Notes under the pieces: model-generated
Seen by the model: the letters and a program-made list of their open reading frames with translations, nothing else
The model's database searches: none
What the model was told of the DNA's origin: nothing
Translations under genes and position numbers: made by a program
NCBI RefSeq assembly: GCF_005885605.1
Contig: NZ_SZVP01000013.1
Span: 1-64,000, forward strand
Direction: 5' to 3'
DNA length: 64,000 nt
Source: Colwellia ponticola
GTDB lineage: Bacteria; Pseudomonadota; Gammaproteobacteria; Enterobacterales; Alteromonadaceae
Shown: in pieces, positions 18,097 through 26,680 of the stretch
Position numbering within the stretch: the stretch's first letter is position 1
Layout: each line of letters opens with the position of its first letter

Positions 18097-18172
18097 GTCC
18101 CTATCGTCTAGAGGCCTAGGACACCGCCCTTTCACGGCGGTAACAGGGGTTCGAATCCCCTTAGGGATGCCA
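18097..18172 (+). tRNA. tRNA-Glu(TTC), copy 3
   Basis: Identical to the other copies. It starts 182 bp after copy 2, and the spacers on both sides are near-duplicates. Confidence 0.97.
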
Positions 18173-18271
18173 ATTCTCTTTTGAGAATGAGCATTAAGTA
18201 GAAAAGTTGCTTAGACTTTTAAAAATTAAGCGGTTCTGAATTTAGTCATGTTAGTAACGACTAAATCCTGT

Positions 18272-18347
18272 GTCCCTATCGTCTAGAGGCCTAGGACACC
18301 GCCCTTTCACGGCGGTAACAGGGGTTCGAATCCCCTTAGGGATGCCA
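18272..18347 (+). tRNA. tRNA-Glu(TTC), copy 4
   Basis: Identical to the other copies. It starts 175 bp after copy 3, with a slightly diverged spacer. Confidence 0.97.
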
Positions 18348-18573
18348 CTTATTTATACGTTAACGGTATAATAAAGAGAGCATACAGTTATCTTATTACT
18401 GAAAAATATTATGTTAATAATATTTAAATAAGAAATTTAGAGTTTTATTTTTCAATGATGTTTAATCGTATTGTTGATTAAGTAAATCAGCAGAGTGATC
18501 TGCTAGATAGTTTGAAATGATTTTATATCTACTGCTATTTATCGTTATTAATAGAGTGATTAAATCAATCAGT

Positions 18574-18649
18574 GTCCCTATCGTCTAGAGGCCTAGGACA
18601 CCGCCCTTTCACGGCGGTAACAGGGGTTCGAATCCCCTTAGGGATGCCA
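18574..18649 (+). tRNA. tRNA-Glu(TTC), copy 5
   Basis: Identical to the other copies. Its 226-bp upstream spacer is unrelated to the duplicated ones. A strong terminator follows. Confidence 0.97.
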
Positions 18650-18690
18650 CTTTATTTAACTAAATAGAGTGAACTAAATAAATAATGAGA

Positions 18691-18730
18691 AAACCCACGC
18701 AATATGTAGATATTGCGTGGGTTTTTTTTT
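18691..18730 (+). terminator. intrinsic terminator of the tRNA cluster
   Basis: A 12-bp perfect stem, CCCACGCAATAT (18694-18705) with ATATTGCGTGGG (18710-18721), has a GTAG loop and is followed by nine T. It ends the six-tRNA transcript. Confidence 0.95.
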
Positions 18731-18898
18731 GCTTAATTTTTAGCTGTCAATTATCAGCTTGGCTGAGCAACGATTCTTTCTCCCTCTTTATTTACAACAT
18801 TTGGTATAAATAAGTGACCACTTAGAACAGCATGGACGACATTAGCACAAATAAAATTTGTGTCGATATAGCTTAATTCCCCATCCAATAGATTTTGT

Positions 18899-19060
18899 GA
18901 CGTTATCATGGTGCCTATACGCTCCCAGAGGGCGAGTCCCTAATCAAAGGCTTACATGCTGCGTTATTGATTTGACAAGAGCGTTACACGCAGGTAGCTT
19001 ATTAGAGAATGCAGGAGCACATTTTCCTGAACAAGCATTCTTTTCCCCCTTTATTTAGCC
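18899..19060. repeat. MITE-like dispersed repeat, diverged copy B
   Basis: The core GCTCCCA.AGGGC...AAAGGCTTA...GCGTTATTGATTT..GACAAG parallels copy A (about 16078-16130). It covers most of the 526-bp gap between the tRNA terminator and the gntR gene. The rest of the gap (18731-18898) shows nothing apart from a CCCTCTTTATTTA motif at about 18782 that is echoed at 19046. A 66-codon frame here is repeat-derived and was not called. Confidence 0.5.
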
Positions 19061-19116
19061 CCTAAACTACCACTTATCAAGGTTATTAGCCTCAATACTC
19101 ACTACAAATATTTAAT

Positions 19117-19128
19117 ATTGTCGACAAT
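19117..19128. promoter_or_regulatory. palindromic operator 1 (ATTGTCGACAAT)
   Basis: A perfect 12-bp palindrome upstream of the gntR/prp promoter. The same TTGTCGACAA core recurs at 19190-19199. FadR-subfamily GntR regulators bind short palindromes of this kind, so this is the likely autoregulatory site. Confidence 0.7.
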
Positions 19129-19143
19129 TATACTTAAGTCTAC

Positions 19144-19171
19144 TTGAATATTACTTTAAATAGGTTACTAT
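19144..19171 (+). promoter_or_regulatory. candidate promoter of the prp operon
   Basis: A -35-like TTGAAT (19144-19149) and -10-like TACTAT (19166-19171) have a 16-bp spacer. They lie between the two palindromic operators. Moderate match only. Confidence 0.45.
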
Positions 19172-19188
19172 GGATTCATATCGTTAGG

Positions 19189-19200
19189 TTTGTCGACAAT
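19189..19200. promoter_or_regulatory. palindromic operator 2 (TTTGTCGACAAT)
   Basis: The TTGTCGACAA core is identical to operator 1. The centres are 72 bp apart, close to seven helical turns, which would allow both sites to face the same side and loop. Confidence 0.7.
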
Positions 19201-19256
19201 TTTATGTTTTGGTGACAAAGCTAATATGACTTTTATATCAGGCTTAAAAGACAGTT

Positions 19257-19961
19257 ATGTTTTTACAAAATCCAACAACACAGGCGGCAGTTACCACTGC
19301 GGATAAAGTTTTTGAACAACTTCAGCATGCTATTGTTGAAGGAGATATGGCTGCAGGCAGTAAAATAAGTGAGCCCGGGCTTGCGAAACACTACCAAATA
19401 AGTCGCTCTACGTTGCGTGAAGCGTTAAATCGCCTAGAAAAATGTCATTTAATTGAACGTAAAGCCAATGTTGGTTCACGCGTTGTCGATTGTACCATTG
19501 AAGGTTTACTTGAACTTTATATCACTCGAGAAGCACTAGAAGGTATGGCGTGTCGACAAGCCGCGTTGAATATGACGGATGAAGAGATAGCCTATATGCA
19601 AGACATGCTAACTCAACATGCTGGTGATAAAGCATTGCAAGATGGTGTAGCTTACTACCAAGAAAAAGGAGATCTTGATTTTCATTATAAGGTTATTCTT
19701 GGTAGCCATAATCAGCAGTTAATTAATCTTATTTGTGGGCAGTTATACCACTTAGTTCGCATGTACCGTTGTCAATTTGGCATGAATAGCCCAAGAGCTA
19801 GTCGTGCTTTTGATGAACATTCTCGAATAATTCAAGCGATTGCAGATAGAGATGGAGAATTAGCAGAAATGCTAATGCGACGTCACATTGCTGCATCACG
19901 AAAAAATATTGAAAATAAAATTGCTTTACAAGAAGCAGCCCAAAAATCTGAGGAGATCTAA
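19257..19961 (+). CDS. GntR family (FadR/FCD) regulator of the methylcitrate operon
   Basis: A 234-residue DNA-binding repressor/activator. The N-terminal winged helix spans about 15-80, with [20 protein letters not shown] and [17 protein letters not shown]. The C-terminal FCD ligand domain spans about 85-215; it shows the metal-binding pattern D..H (LDFHYKVI), a further His in AFDEHSRII, and MRRHI. It is the first gene of the cluster: its stop (19959-19961) is one base before prpB, so they are co-transcribed. Two TTGTCGACAA palindromes flank its promoter, indicating autoregulation. The natural ligand is presumably a methylcitrate-cycle intermediate (inference from context). No strong ribosome site precedes the ATG. 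Confidence 0.93.
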   Translation: MFLQNPTTQAAVTTADKVFEQLQHAIVEGDMAAGSKISEPGLAKHYQISRSTLREALNRLEKCHLIERKANVGSRVVDCTIEGLLELYITREALEGMACRQAALNMTDEEIAYMQDMLTQHAGDKALQDGVAYYQEKGDLDFHYKVILGSHNQQLINLICGQLYHLVRMYRCQFGMNSPRASRAFDEHSRIIQAIADRDGELAEMLMRRHIAASRKNIENKIALQEAAQKSEEI

Positions 19962-19962
19962 G

Positions 19963-20868
19963 ATGTCAGTAAATGTATCAACAAGAGCACTTTCACCGGG
20001 TAAAAAGTTTCGTCTTGCCCTAGAAAACAACAAACCCTTGCAAGTGGTCGGTACCATTAACGCTTACTGTGCAATGATGGCTCAGCAACTTGGTCACCAA
20101 GCTATTTACTTATCTGGTGGCGGGGTTGCTAATGCTTCTTACGGCTTACCTGATTTAGGTATGACTTCCCTCAATGATGTGGTTGCCGATGTACAACGCA
20201 TTACTAACGCATCAAGCTTACCGTTATTAGTTGATATTGATACCGGCTGGGGTGGGGCGTTTAATATTGCTAAAACAATTCGAGATATGGAAAAAGCCGG
20301 TGCAGCAGCGGTACATATAGAAGATCAAGTGGCGCAAAAGCGTTGTGGCCATCGCCCTAATAAAGAAATTGTTTCAACCGAAGAAATGGCAGATCGTATT
20401 CGCGCTGCTGTTGATGCGCGTATTGACCCTGACTTTTTTATTATGGCGCGTACAGATGCGTTTGCACAAGAAGGTATTGAAGCCGCATTAGAGCGTGCAA
20501 AAGCCTATGTTGCTGCAGGCGCTGACGGTATTTTTGCTGAAGCGGTAAAAACACAAGAGCATTACCGCGCCTTTACACAAGCATTAGATGTACCGGTATT
20601 AGCTAATATTACTGAATTTGGTGAAACAGAGTTGTGGAATAAAGAACAATTAGGTGAGTGGGGCTGTGCGATGGTACTTTATCCATTATCAGCATTTCGC
20701 GCGATGAATAAAGCAGCTGAATCCGTTTATAGAACCTTATTAGCTGATGGCGATCAAAAAGCTGAAATTGAAAATATGCAAACCCGTATGGATTTATATG
20801 ACTACCTTGGTTATCACGATTATGAGCAGAAGCTAGATGCGCTCTTCTCTGAAGGTAAGAATAAGTAA
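19963..20868 (+). CDS. prpB: 2-methylisocitrate lyase
   Basis: Splits 2-methylisocitrate into pyruvate and succinate, the last step of the methylcitrate cycle. The 301-residue protein is of the PEP mutase/isocitrate lyase superfamily. The catalytic motif KRCGHRPNK lies at 126-134 with C128. Mg-binding Asp residues lie in [11 protein letters not shown], and VHIEDQ carries the conserved Glu/Asp. The frame opens further upstream inside gntR, but GAGGAG (19950-19955) and the normal PrpB N-terminus fix the start at 19963. It directly follows gntR and is separated from prpC by 170 bp containing a repeat and a hairpin. Confidence 0.96.
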   Translation: MSVNVSTRALSPGKKFRLALENNKPLQVVGTINAYCAMMAQQLGHQAIYLSGGGVANASYGLPDLGMTSLNDVVADVQRITNASSLPLLVDIDTGWGGAFNIAKTIRDMEKAGAAAVHIEDQVAQKRCGHRPNKEIVSTEEMADRIRAAVDARIDPDFFIMARTDAFAQEGIEAALERAKAYVAAGADGIFAEAVKTQEHYRAFTQALDVPVLANITEFGETELWNKEQLGEWGCAMVLYPLSAFRAMNKAAESVYRTLLADGDQKAEIENMQTRMDLYDYLGYHDYEQKLDALFSEGKNK

Positions 20869-20875
20869 TAATACC

Positions 20876-20950
20876 AATCCATATAAGAAAGTGATCTCTT
20901 AGCCAGAGTTTAAATGCTTAGAGGCAAGGAATTGATTGTAAGGAATGGTA
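20876..20950 (-). repeat. MITE-like dispersed repeat, partial inverted copy C
   Basis: Read on the minus strand, CCTTGCCTCTAAGC followed by CTCTGGCTAAG parallels the right part of copy A (16159-16190). It starts with ATACCAAT, as at the flank of copy A, and ends at GGTATAAC. It sits inside the prpB-prpC interval. Confidence 0.55.
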
Positions 20951-20961
20951 TAACGTCTGTA

Positions 20962-20986
20962 GTTACTGAGCGACTAGCTCAGTAAC
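20962..20986. other. perfect 10-bp hairpin between prpB and prpC
   Basis: GTTACTGAGC pairs with GCTCAGTAAC around a GACTA loop. No T run follows, so it is not a classical terminator. It could stabilise or be a processing site in the prp message. Confidence 0.55.
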
Positions 20987-21038
20987 CTTGATACAAAAAA
21001 TTATTTGTGATGAATATTATAAAATAAGGAAAAAGATT

Positions 21039-22190
21039 ATGACCGATACAACAGCAGAAAAAACAGTGGCTAGCAAACCAGTAAATACGGCAGGACTTCG
21101 CGGACAAAGCGCCGGTGAAACTGCACTTTGTACCGTAGGTAAATCAGGTTCAGGGTTAACTTACTGTGGTTATGATGTTGCTGACTTAGCTGAAAACGCA
21201 ACGTTTGAAGAAGTGGCTTACCTACTTTTTAATGGCGAATTACCAAACCAAGCGCAATTAGCGGCTTATAAGTCAGCGTTAAAACCAATGCGCGACTTAC
21301 CTGATGCAGTAAAATCGGTATTGAAATTAATTCCTAAAGATACTCATCCTATGGATGTTATGCGAACGGGTTGCTCTATGTTGGGCAATATTGAACCAGA
21401 AAAAGATTTTTCTGAACAAAATCAAGCAGCTAATCGTTTGCTAGCGGCGTTTCCTGCCATTATGTGTTATTGGTATAAATTTTCACATGACGGTGTTGAA
21501 ATTGACTGTATGACCGATGAAGACTCATTAGGTGGCCACTTCTTACGCTTATTAAATCAAGAAGAGCCTTCAGAGCAGCATAAACGCGTGATGGATGTTT
21601 CGTTAATTTTATACGCGGAGCATGAATTTAACGCGTCAACCTTTACCGCTCGTGTTTGTGCATCAACTTTGTCAGATATGTTCTCATGTATTACGGGTGC
21701 TATTGGTACCTTGCGTGGACCATTGCACGGCGGCGCTAATGAAGCGGCGATGGATATGATTGAAAAATTCAAATCACCTACTGATGCTAAAGAGCAAATG
21801 TCTGGTATGTTAGCCCGCAAAGAAAAAATCATGGGCTTTGGTCATGCTATTTATCGCACTTCAGACCCGCGTAATACAGTTATCAAAGCGTGGTCTGAAA
21901 AATTAGCCGCGGAGAATGGTGATACTTCTTTATACGACATTTCAGTCGCGTGTGAAGAATTTATGTGGGATACCAAAAAATTATTCTGTAATGCTGATTT
22001 TTTCCATGCTTCTACTTATAACTATATGGGTATTCCTACCAAGTTATTTACGCCGATTTTTGTTTGTTCACGCTTAACCGGTTGGGCGGCTCACGTGATG
22101 GAGCAACGTGCTAATAACCGTATAATTCGTCCAAGTGCTGATTATACGGGTAGTGAGCCACGTAAGGTTCAGCCTATCTCTGCTAGATAA
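21039..22190 (+). CDS. prpC: 2-methylcitrate synthase
   Basis: Condenses propionyl-CoA with oxaloacetate. The 383-residue citrate-synthase-fold enzyme keeps the PrpC-type N-terminus (NTAGLRGQSAGETALCTVG), GPLHGGANEAAM with the catalytic His, KIMGFGHAIYRTSDPR with the second His, and a late Asp in FCNADFFHAS. The arginine-containing C-terminal NNRIIRPSADYTG is typical. AAGGA (21026-21030) places the start at 21039 rather than the upstream ATA-rich extension. It lies between prpB and acnD in the operon. Confidence 0.96.
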   Translation: MTDTTAEKTVASKPVNTAGLRGQSAGETALCTVGKSGSGLTYCGYDVADLAENATFEEVAYLLFNGELPNQAQLAAYKSALKPMRDLPDAVKSVLKLIPKDTHPMDVMRTGCSMLGNIEPEKDFSEQNQAANRLLAAFPAIMCYWYKFSHDGVEIDCMTDEDSLGGHFLRLLNQEEPSEQHKRVMDVSLILYAEHEFNASTFTARVCASTLSDMFSCITGAIGTLRGPLHGGANEAAMDMIEKFKSPTDAKEQMSGMLARKEKIMGFGHAIYRTSDPRNTVIKAWSEKLAAENGDTSLYDISVACEEFMWDTKKLFCNADFFHASTYNYMGIPTKLFTPIFVCSRLTGWAAHVMEQRANNRIIRPSADYTGSEPRKVQPISAR

Positions 22191-22210
22191 GCAGACTTGG
22201 TATTTGCTCT

Positions 22211-22290
22211 GATTTCGTCGTTGGACCTCAACGCGCATAGTAAACTATGCGTCGTATCGTCCGCCTTGAACTCAAAGCAACTCCCCTCGT
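22211..22290 (-). repeat. hairpin repeat element, copy 1 (minus orientation)
   Basis: Read on the minus strand: CAAGGCG, ten bases, a hairpin (CGCATAGT/ACTATGCG, loop TT), nine bases, then CAACGACG. The same spacing and flanks occur at 25042-25100 and 25237-25294. Located between prpC and acnD. Confidence 0.65.
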
Positions 22291-22306
22291 CTAGACTCGA
22301 TTAATA

Positions 22307-22336
22307 TAAAGGTATTTTTTAATACCTTTATTTTTA
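22307..22336 (+). terminator. terminator or attenuator between prpC and acnD
   Basis: TAAAGGTATT (22307-22316) pairs with AATACCTTTA (22321-22330), loop TTTT, followed by TTTTT. It has an intrinsic-terminator shape inside the operon, 36 bp before acnD, so it could lower acnD-prpF expression. The stem is AT-rich and probably leaky. Confidence 0.5.
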
Positions 22337-22371
22337 ATTATTGTTATTAGAAATATTCACTGGATTAAGTT

Positions 22372-25026
22372 ATGAATTACCAATATCGCAAACCGTTACC
22401 GGGTTATAAAGTAAATGGCATTAATGTAGATTTTTACGATACCCGTGAAGCCGTCGAGGCCATTGCGCCAGGTGCTTACGCTAAACTACCTTACACGTCA
22501 CGTGTACTTGCCGAGCAATTAGTGCGTAAATGTGATCCCGCAACACTGACCGATTCGTTAAAGCAAATTATTGAAGTTAAACAAGATCTTGATTTTCCTT
22601 GGTATCCAGCACGTGTTGTTTGTCATGACATTTTAGGACAAACCGCGTTAGTTGATTTAGCCGGCCTTCGTGATGCTATTGCCGAACAAGGCGGTGACCC
22701 TGCCAAAGTCAATCCGGTAGTACCAACTCAGTTAATTGTTGATCACTCTTTGGCTGTAGAAGCGCCAGGGTTTGACCCAGAAGCGTTTGATAAAAACCGC
22801 GCTATTGAGGACAGACGTAACGAACAGCGTTTTCACTTTATTGAATGGACCAAAACGGCGTTTAAGAACGTTGATGTTATTCCAGCCGGTAACGGTATTA
22901 TGCACCAAATTAACTTAGAGAAAATGTCTCCGGTTATTCAATCTCGTGATGGTGTTGCTTTCCCTGATACTTGTGTGGGTACTGATTCCCATACACCACA
23001 TATTGATGCCTTAGGTGTTATTGCTATTGGTGTCGGTGGTTTAGAAGCTGAAACGGTTATGTTAGGTCGTCCATCGATGATGCGCTTACCTGATATTATT
23101 GGTGTTAAGTTAACGGGTAAACGTCAACCCGGCATTACCGCGACCGATATGGTACTAGCAATCACTGAATTTTTACGTGATCAAAAAGTGGTCTCATCTT
23201 ATTTAGAATTTTTCGGTGAGGGTGCTAAAACCTTAACCATTGGTGATAGAGCAACTATCTCAAACATGACACCAGAATATGGTGCCTCGGCCGGTATGTT
23301 CTATATTGATGAACAAACCATTGATTATTTGAAAATGACTGGCCGTGAACCTGAGCAAGTAGAGCTCGTTGAAACTTATGCCAAACACACCGGTTTATGG
23401 GCCGATGATTTAGTTGAAGCCCAGTATCCACGGGTAATCGAATTTGATTTATCAACGGTTACACGTAATTTAGCAGGTCCTTCTAATCCGCATCGCCGTT
23501 TAGCAACTAGCGACTTAGTGTCAAAAAGTATTGCTAAAGACTTAAGCACTTGTAAAGAACAAGAAGCGAATGGTCAAATGCCCGATGGCGCAGTCATTAT
23601 TGCCGCTATCACTTCATGTACTAACACCTCAAACCCTCGTAATGTTGTTGCTGCTGGCCTTATCGCTAAACGCGCTAACGAACTAGGTTTAGTGCGTAAA
23701 CCTTGGGTTAAATCGTCATTTGCCCCAGGTTCAAAAGTCGCCAAGCTTTACTTAGAAGAAGCAGGACTTCTGACTGAAATGGAAAAGCTAGGCTTCGGTA
23801 TTGTGGGTTATGCCTGTACTACTTGTAACGGTATGAGTGGCGCGTTAGATCCTAAAATTCAACAAGAAATTATTGACCGTGATTTATACTCAACAGCGGT
23901 ATTGTCAGGTAACCGTAACTTTGATGGTCGTATTCATCCCTATGCCAAGCAAGCGTTTTTAGCATCACCACCATTAGTGGTTGCTTATGCGATTGCAGGT
24001 ACGATGCGTTTTGATATTGAAAGAGACATTTTAGGTCAAGATCAAAAGGGTAATGATATTACCTTGAAAGACATTTGGCCATCAGATGAAGAAATCGATG
24101 CTATTGTTGCTTCATGTGTTAAGCCTGAGCAATTTAAGAAAATTTATACGCCAATGTTTGATTTAGGTGCGTTTGAACCAGCTAAAAGTCCATTATATGA
24201 CTGGGACTTAACCAGTACTTATATCCGTCGTCCACCTTATTGGAATAAAGAAGGTGAAGGGGCGATGGCTGGGATTCGTACTATGAAAGGTATGGTGCCA
24301 TTAGCAGTACTTGGCGATAACATTACGACCGATCATTTATCACCGTCAAATGCCATTCAGTTAGACAGTGCAGCGGGTGCCTACTTAGCTAAAATGGGTT
24401 TACCTGAAGCGGACTTTAACTCTTACGCTACCCATCGTGGTGATCACTTAACCGCGCAACGAGCAACGTTTGCTAACCCGAAATTATTTAACGAAATGTG
24501 TAAAGATGATAACGGTGAAGTAAAACAGGGTTCTTTAGCGCGTATTGAGCCAGAGGGTACTGAGTCTCGCATGTGGGAAGCCATTGAAACCTACATGCAG
24601 CGCAAGCAGCCATTAATCATTATTGCCGGTGCTGACTATGGTCAAGGCTCTTCACGAGATTGGGCGGCCAAAGGGGTTCGTTTAGCCGGTGTTGAAGTCA
24701 TTATATCTGAAGGTTTTGAGCGTATTCACCGTACTAACTTAGTGGGTATGGGCGTATTGCCACTTGAGTTTGTACAGGGTGAAACTCGTCATACTTATCA
24801 TATTGATGGCACTGAAACCTTTGATGTTGAAGGCGTTAACAGTGAAGGGCATATTGAAAACATGACTCCTGGTGGCACTATGAGTGTATTGATGACACGT
24901 AGAAGTGGTGAGCAAGTTGAAATACCAGTGAAGTGTCGTTTAGATACCGCAGAAGAAGTATCTGTTTATGCTGCTGGTGGGGTGTTACAAAAGTTTGCCA
25001 ACGATTTCTTGGAGTCTAATGCCTAA
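22372..25026 (+). CDS. acnD: Fe/S-dependent 2-methylcitrate dehydratase AcnD
   Basis: An 884-residue aconitase-family enzyme that dehydrates 2-methylcitrate, replacing PrpD. The three [4Fe-4S] ligands are C416 (ITSCTNTSNPRN) and C482/C485 (YACTTCNG). Active-site blocks include DSHTPHIDALG, GAGADYGQGSSRDWAAKG-type Arg/Ser (written here as ADYGQGSSRDWAAKG) and SGNRNFDGRIHP. AcnD makes an isomer that needs PrpF, whose gene follows 306 bp downstream. The length fits AcnD. The two flanking spacers carry hairpin repeats. The N-terminus (PLPGYKVNGINVDFYDTREA) is AcnD-like rather than AcnA/AcnB-like. Confidence 0.96.
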   Translation: MNYQYRKPLPGYKVNGINVDFYDTREAVEAIAPGAYAKLPYTSRVLAEQLVRKCDPATLTDSLKQIIEVKQDLDFPWYPARVVCHDILGQTALVDLAGLRDAIAEQGGDPAKVNPVVPTQLIVDHSLAVEAPGFDPEAFDKNRAIEDRRNEQRFHFIEWTKTAFKNVDVIPAGNGIMHQINLEKMSPVIQSRDGVAFPDTCVGTDSHTPHIDALGVIAIGVGGLEAETVMLGRPSMMRLPDIIGVKLTGKRQPGITATDMVLAITEFLRDQKVVSSYLEFFGEGAKTLTIGDRATISNMTPEYGASAGMFYIDEQTIDYLKMTGREPEQVELVETYAKHTGLWADDLVEAQYPRVIEFDLSTVTRNLAGPSNPHRRLATSDLVSKSIAKDLSTCKEQEANGQMPDGAVIIAAITSCTNTSNPRNVVAAGLIAKRANELGLVRKPWVKSSFAPGSKVAKLYLEEAGLLTEMEKLGFGIVGYACTTCNGMSGALDPKIQQEIIDRDLYSTAVLSGNRNFDGRIHPYAKQAFLASPPLVVAYAIAGTMRFDIERDILGQDQKGNDITLKDIWPSDEEIDAIVASCVKPEQFKKIYTPMFDLGAFEPAKSPLYDWDLTSTYIRRPPYWNKEGEGAMAGIRTMKGMVPLAVLGDNITTDHLSPSNAIQLDSAAGAYLAKMGLPEADFNSYATHRGDHLTAQRATFANPKLFNEMCKDDNGEVKQGSLARIEPEGTESRMWEAIETYMQRKQPLIIIAGADYGQGSSRDWAAKGVRLAGVEVIISEGFERIHRTNLVGMGVLPLEFVQGETRHTYHIDGTETFDVEGVNSEGHIENMTPGGTMSVLMTRRSGEQVEIPVKCRLDTAEEVSVYAAGGVLQKFANDFLESNA

Positions 25027-25041
25027 ACGATTATTTTCATG

Positions 25042-25100
25042 ACAGCTGCGTTGGTCGTGCTCATGTGTAGGTACACATTGTGCGCGACCGTCTTGCTCTC
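25042..25100 (-). repeat. hairpin repeat element, copy 2 (minus orientation)
   Basis: Read on the minus strand: CAAGACG, ten bases, hairpin ATGTGT/ACACAT, nine bases, then CAACGCAGCT. Same architecture as the copies at 22211 and 25237. Lies just after the acnD stop. Confidence 0.7.
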
Positions 25101-25236
25101 TTATAAAAATAATTCGTTGAATCATCAAACGTAATTAAATAATTTTAACAGTAAGTTAGCGAAGTCATTTAGAAAGATAACTGAGAAAGCTAATTCGCTG
25201 TTTTTCATTAGTTTAAAAATCGCAAAGCAAAAGGTT

Positions 25237-25300
25237 ATTTAGCAAGGCGAATCAGAGAAGCATAGATTTCTATGTGACGTCATTCAACGCAGCTAAATCT
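25237..25300 (+). repeat. hairpin repeat element, copy 3 (plus orientation)
   Basis: CAAGGCG, about eleven bases, hairpin CATAG/CTATG with loop ATTT (25261-25274), ten bases, then CAACGCAGCT (25285-25294). It shares the ten-base CAACGCAGCT tail exactly with copy 2, in opposite orientation. The remainder of the acnD-prpF spacer shows nothing else. Confidence 0.7.
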
Positions 25301-25332
25301 CCTTTTGAGCAGTGAAAACATAAAGGAATACT

Positions 25333-26553
25333 ATGCAATACCAACCACAAATCAAAATACCGGCTACTTATATGCGTGGCGGTACGTCCAAAGGGGTATT
25401 TTTTAATTTAACAGACTTACCCGAATGCTGCCAGGTGCCAGGTGAGTCACGCGATAAGTTGTTATTACGCGTGATCGGTAGCCCAGATCCTTATGGCAAA
25501 CAAACTGATGGAATGGGCGGGGCAACTTCTAGTACCAGTAAAACGGTAATCCTAGCAAAATCAGCGCAAGCCGATCACGATGTTGATTATTTATTTGGTC
25601 AAGTCGCTATTGATAAAGCCTTTGTTGACTGGTCAGGTAATTGTGGCAATTTAACCGCTGCGGTGGGTTCATTTGCGATTATGTCAGGTTTAGTGAGCCC
25701 AGATCGTATTCCTGAAAATGGTGTGTGTATTGTGCGTATTTGGCAGAAAAATATTGCTAAAACTATTATTGCACAAGTTCCTATTACGAACGGTGAAGTA
25801 CAAGAAACCGGTGACTTTGAGCTTGACGGCGTGACCTTTCCTGCCGCTGAAGTACCGGTTGAATTTATTGCACCGGTAGACCCCTCAGAAGCCATGTTCC
25901 CAACGGGAAATGTGGTTGATGAGTTAGCCGTACCTGGTGTAGGTACGTTTACAGCGACGATGATCACTGCAGGTATCCCAACTATTTTCTTAAATGCGGC
26001 AGATATTGGTTATAGCGGCATTGAACTGCAAGACGCGATTAACAATGATGAAGATGCGCTGGCACGTTTTGAAACTATTCGCGCTTATGGCGCTATTAAA
26101 ATGGGTTTAATTAGTCATGTTGAGGAAGCAAAAGCACGCCAACACACGCCAAAAGTTGCTTTTGTGGCACCGGCACAAGACTATGTTACTTCCAGTGGTA
26201 AAAGTGTTGCGGCTAGTAATATAGATTTACACGTGCGCGCGTTATCTATGGGTAAATTACATCATGCGATGATGGGCACAGCAGCGGTTGCTATTGGTAC
26301 GGCGGCAGCTATACCAGGGACTTTGGTCAACTTGGCGGCTTGTCGTACTAAGGCAAATATAGAACCTACTGACGAGTCAGTTACTCAAAACCAAGTAGAG
26401 AGTTCAGTGACCTTTGGTCATCCGTCCGGCACGCTCAAAGTAGGCGCACAAGCGGTAGAAATTGACGGTAAATGGACAGTAAATAAGGTAATAATGAGCC
26501 GAAGTGCTCGGGTACTGATGGAAGGTTGGGTACGGATACCGACTTTATCATAA
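25333..26553 (+). CDS. prpF: 2-methylaconitate cis-trans isomerase PrpF
   Basis: Isomerises the trans-2-methylaconitate made by AcnD to the cis form used by aconitase. The 406-residue protein has a two-domain diaminopimelate-epimerase-like fold. PrpF signatures are IPATYMRGGTSKGVFF at the N-terminus, SPDPYGKQTDGMGGATSSTS, DWSGNCGNLTAAVG (catalytic-pocket Cys) and GHPSGTLKVGA near the C-terminus. AAGGAA precedes the ATG. It is the last gene of the prp cluster and converges on the TonB receptor gene. Confidence 0.95.
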   Translation: MQYQPQIKIPATYMRGGTSKGVFFNLTDLPECCQVPGESRDKLLLRVIGSPDPYGKQTDGMGGATSSTSKTVILAKSAQADHDVDYLFGQVAIDKAFVDWSGNCGNLTAAVGSFAIMSGLVSPDRIPENGVCIVRIWQKNIAKTIIAQVPITNGEVQETGDFELDGVTFPAAEVPVEFIAPVDPSEAMFPTGNVVDELAVPGVGTFTATMITAGIPTIFLNAADIGYSGIELQDAINNDEDALARFETIRAYGAIKMGLISHVEEAKARQHTPKVAFVAPAQDYVTSSGKSVAASNIDLHVRALSMGKLHHAMMGTAAVAIGTAAAIPGTLVNLAACRTKANIEPTDESVTQNQVESSVTFGHPSGTLKVGAQAVEIDGKWTVNKVIMSRSARVLMEGWVRIPTLS

Positions 26554-26600
26554 TAAATCACAATAGGTGATTGGTTAATAGAGTAAGTATATCAATAATA

Positions 26601-26641
26601 AAAAACGCAGAGTAATCTTAAATCGATCACGCTGCGCTTTT
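26601..26641 (-). terminator. terminator between prpF and the TonB receptor
   Basis: On the minus strand AAAGCGCAG pairs with CTGCGTTTT (one G-U), followed by T-rich sequence. The loop is long (21 nt). A weaker version exists on the plus strand. Confidence 0.5.
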
Positions 26642-26680
26642 AGTTAGTGCATAGTTGTTATTAGTTAGGACTACATCAGC

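Larger units (their letters stand above)
17785..18271 (+). repeat. duplicated spacers between tRNA-Glu copies 1-4
   Basis: Spacers 17991-18096 and 18173-18271 both begin with ATTCTCTTTTGAGAAT, a small hairpin that may guide tRNA processing. Both continue with GAGCATTAAGTA and an AAGTTGCTTAGAC block. The end of the 17785-17914 spacer also matches the end of 17991-18096. The tRNA plus spacer forms a unit of about 180 bp that was duplicated recently. Confidence 0.85.

Noticed and set aside
17785-18271. Repeated tRNA-Glu units as a CRISPR-like array
   Set aside because: The repeats are complete tRNA cloverleafs with CCA, spacers are themselves duplicated, and there are no cas genes.
18858-19058. 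66-codon frame between the tRNA cluster and gntR
   Set aside because: It lies inside the diverged MITE-like repeat, has no ribosome site, and its sequence has no protein-like features.
25599-25967. 122-codon minus-strand frame inside prpF
   Set aside because: It is antisense to conserved prpF sequence, an expected shadow.
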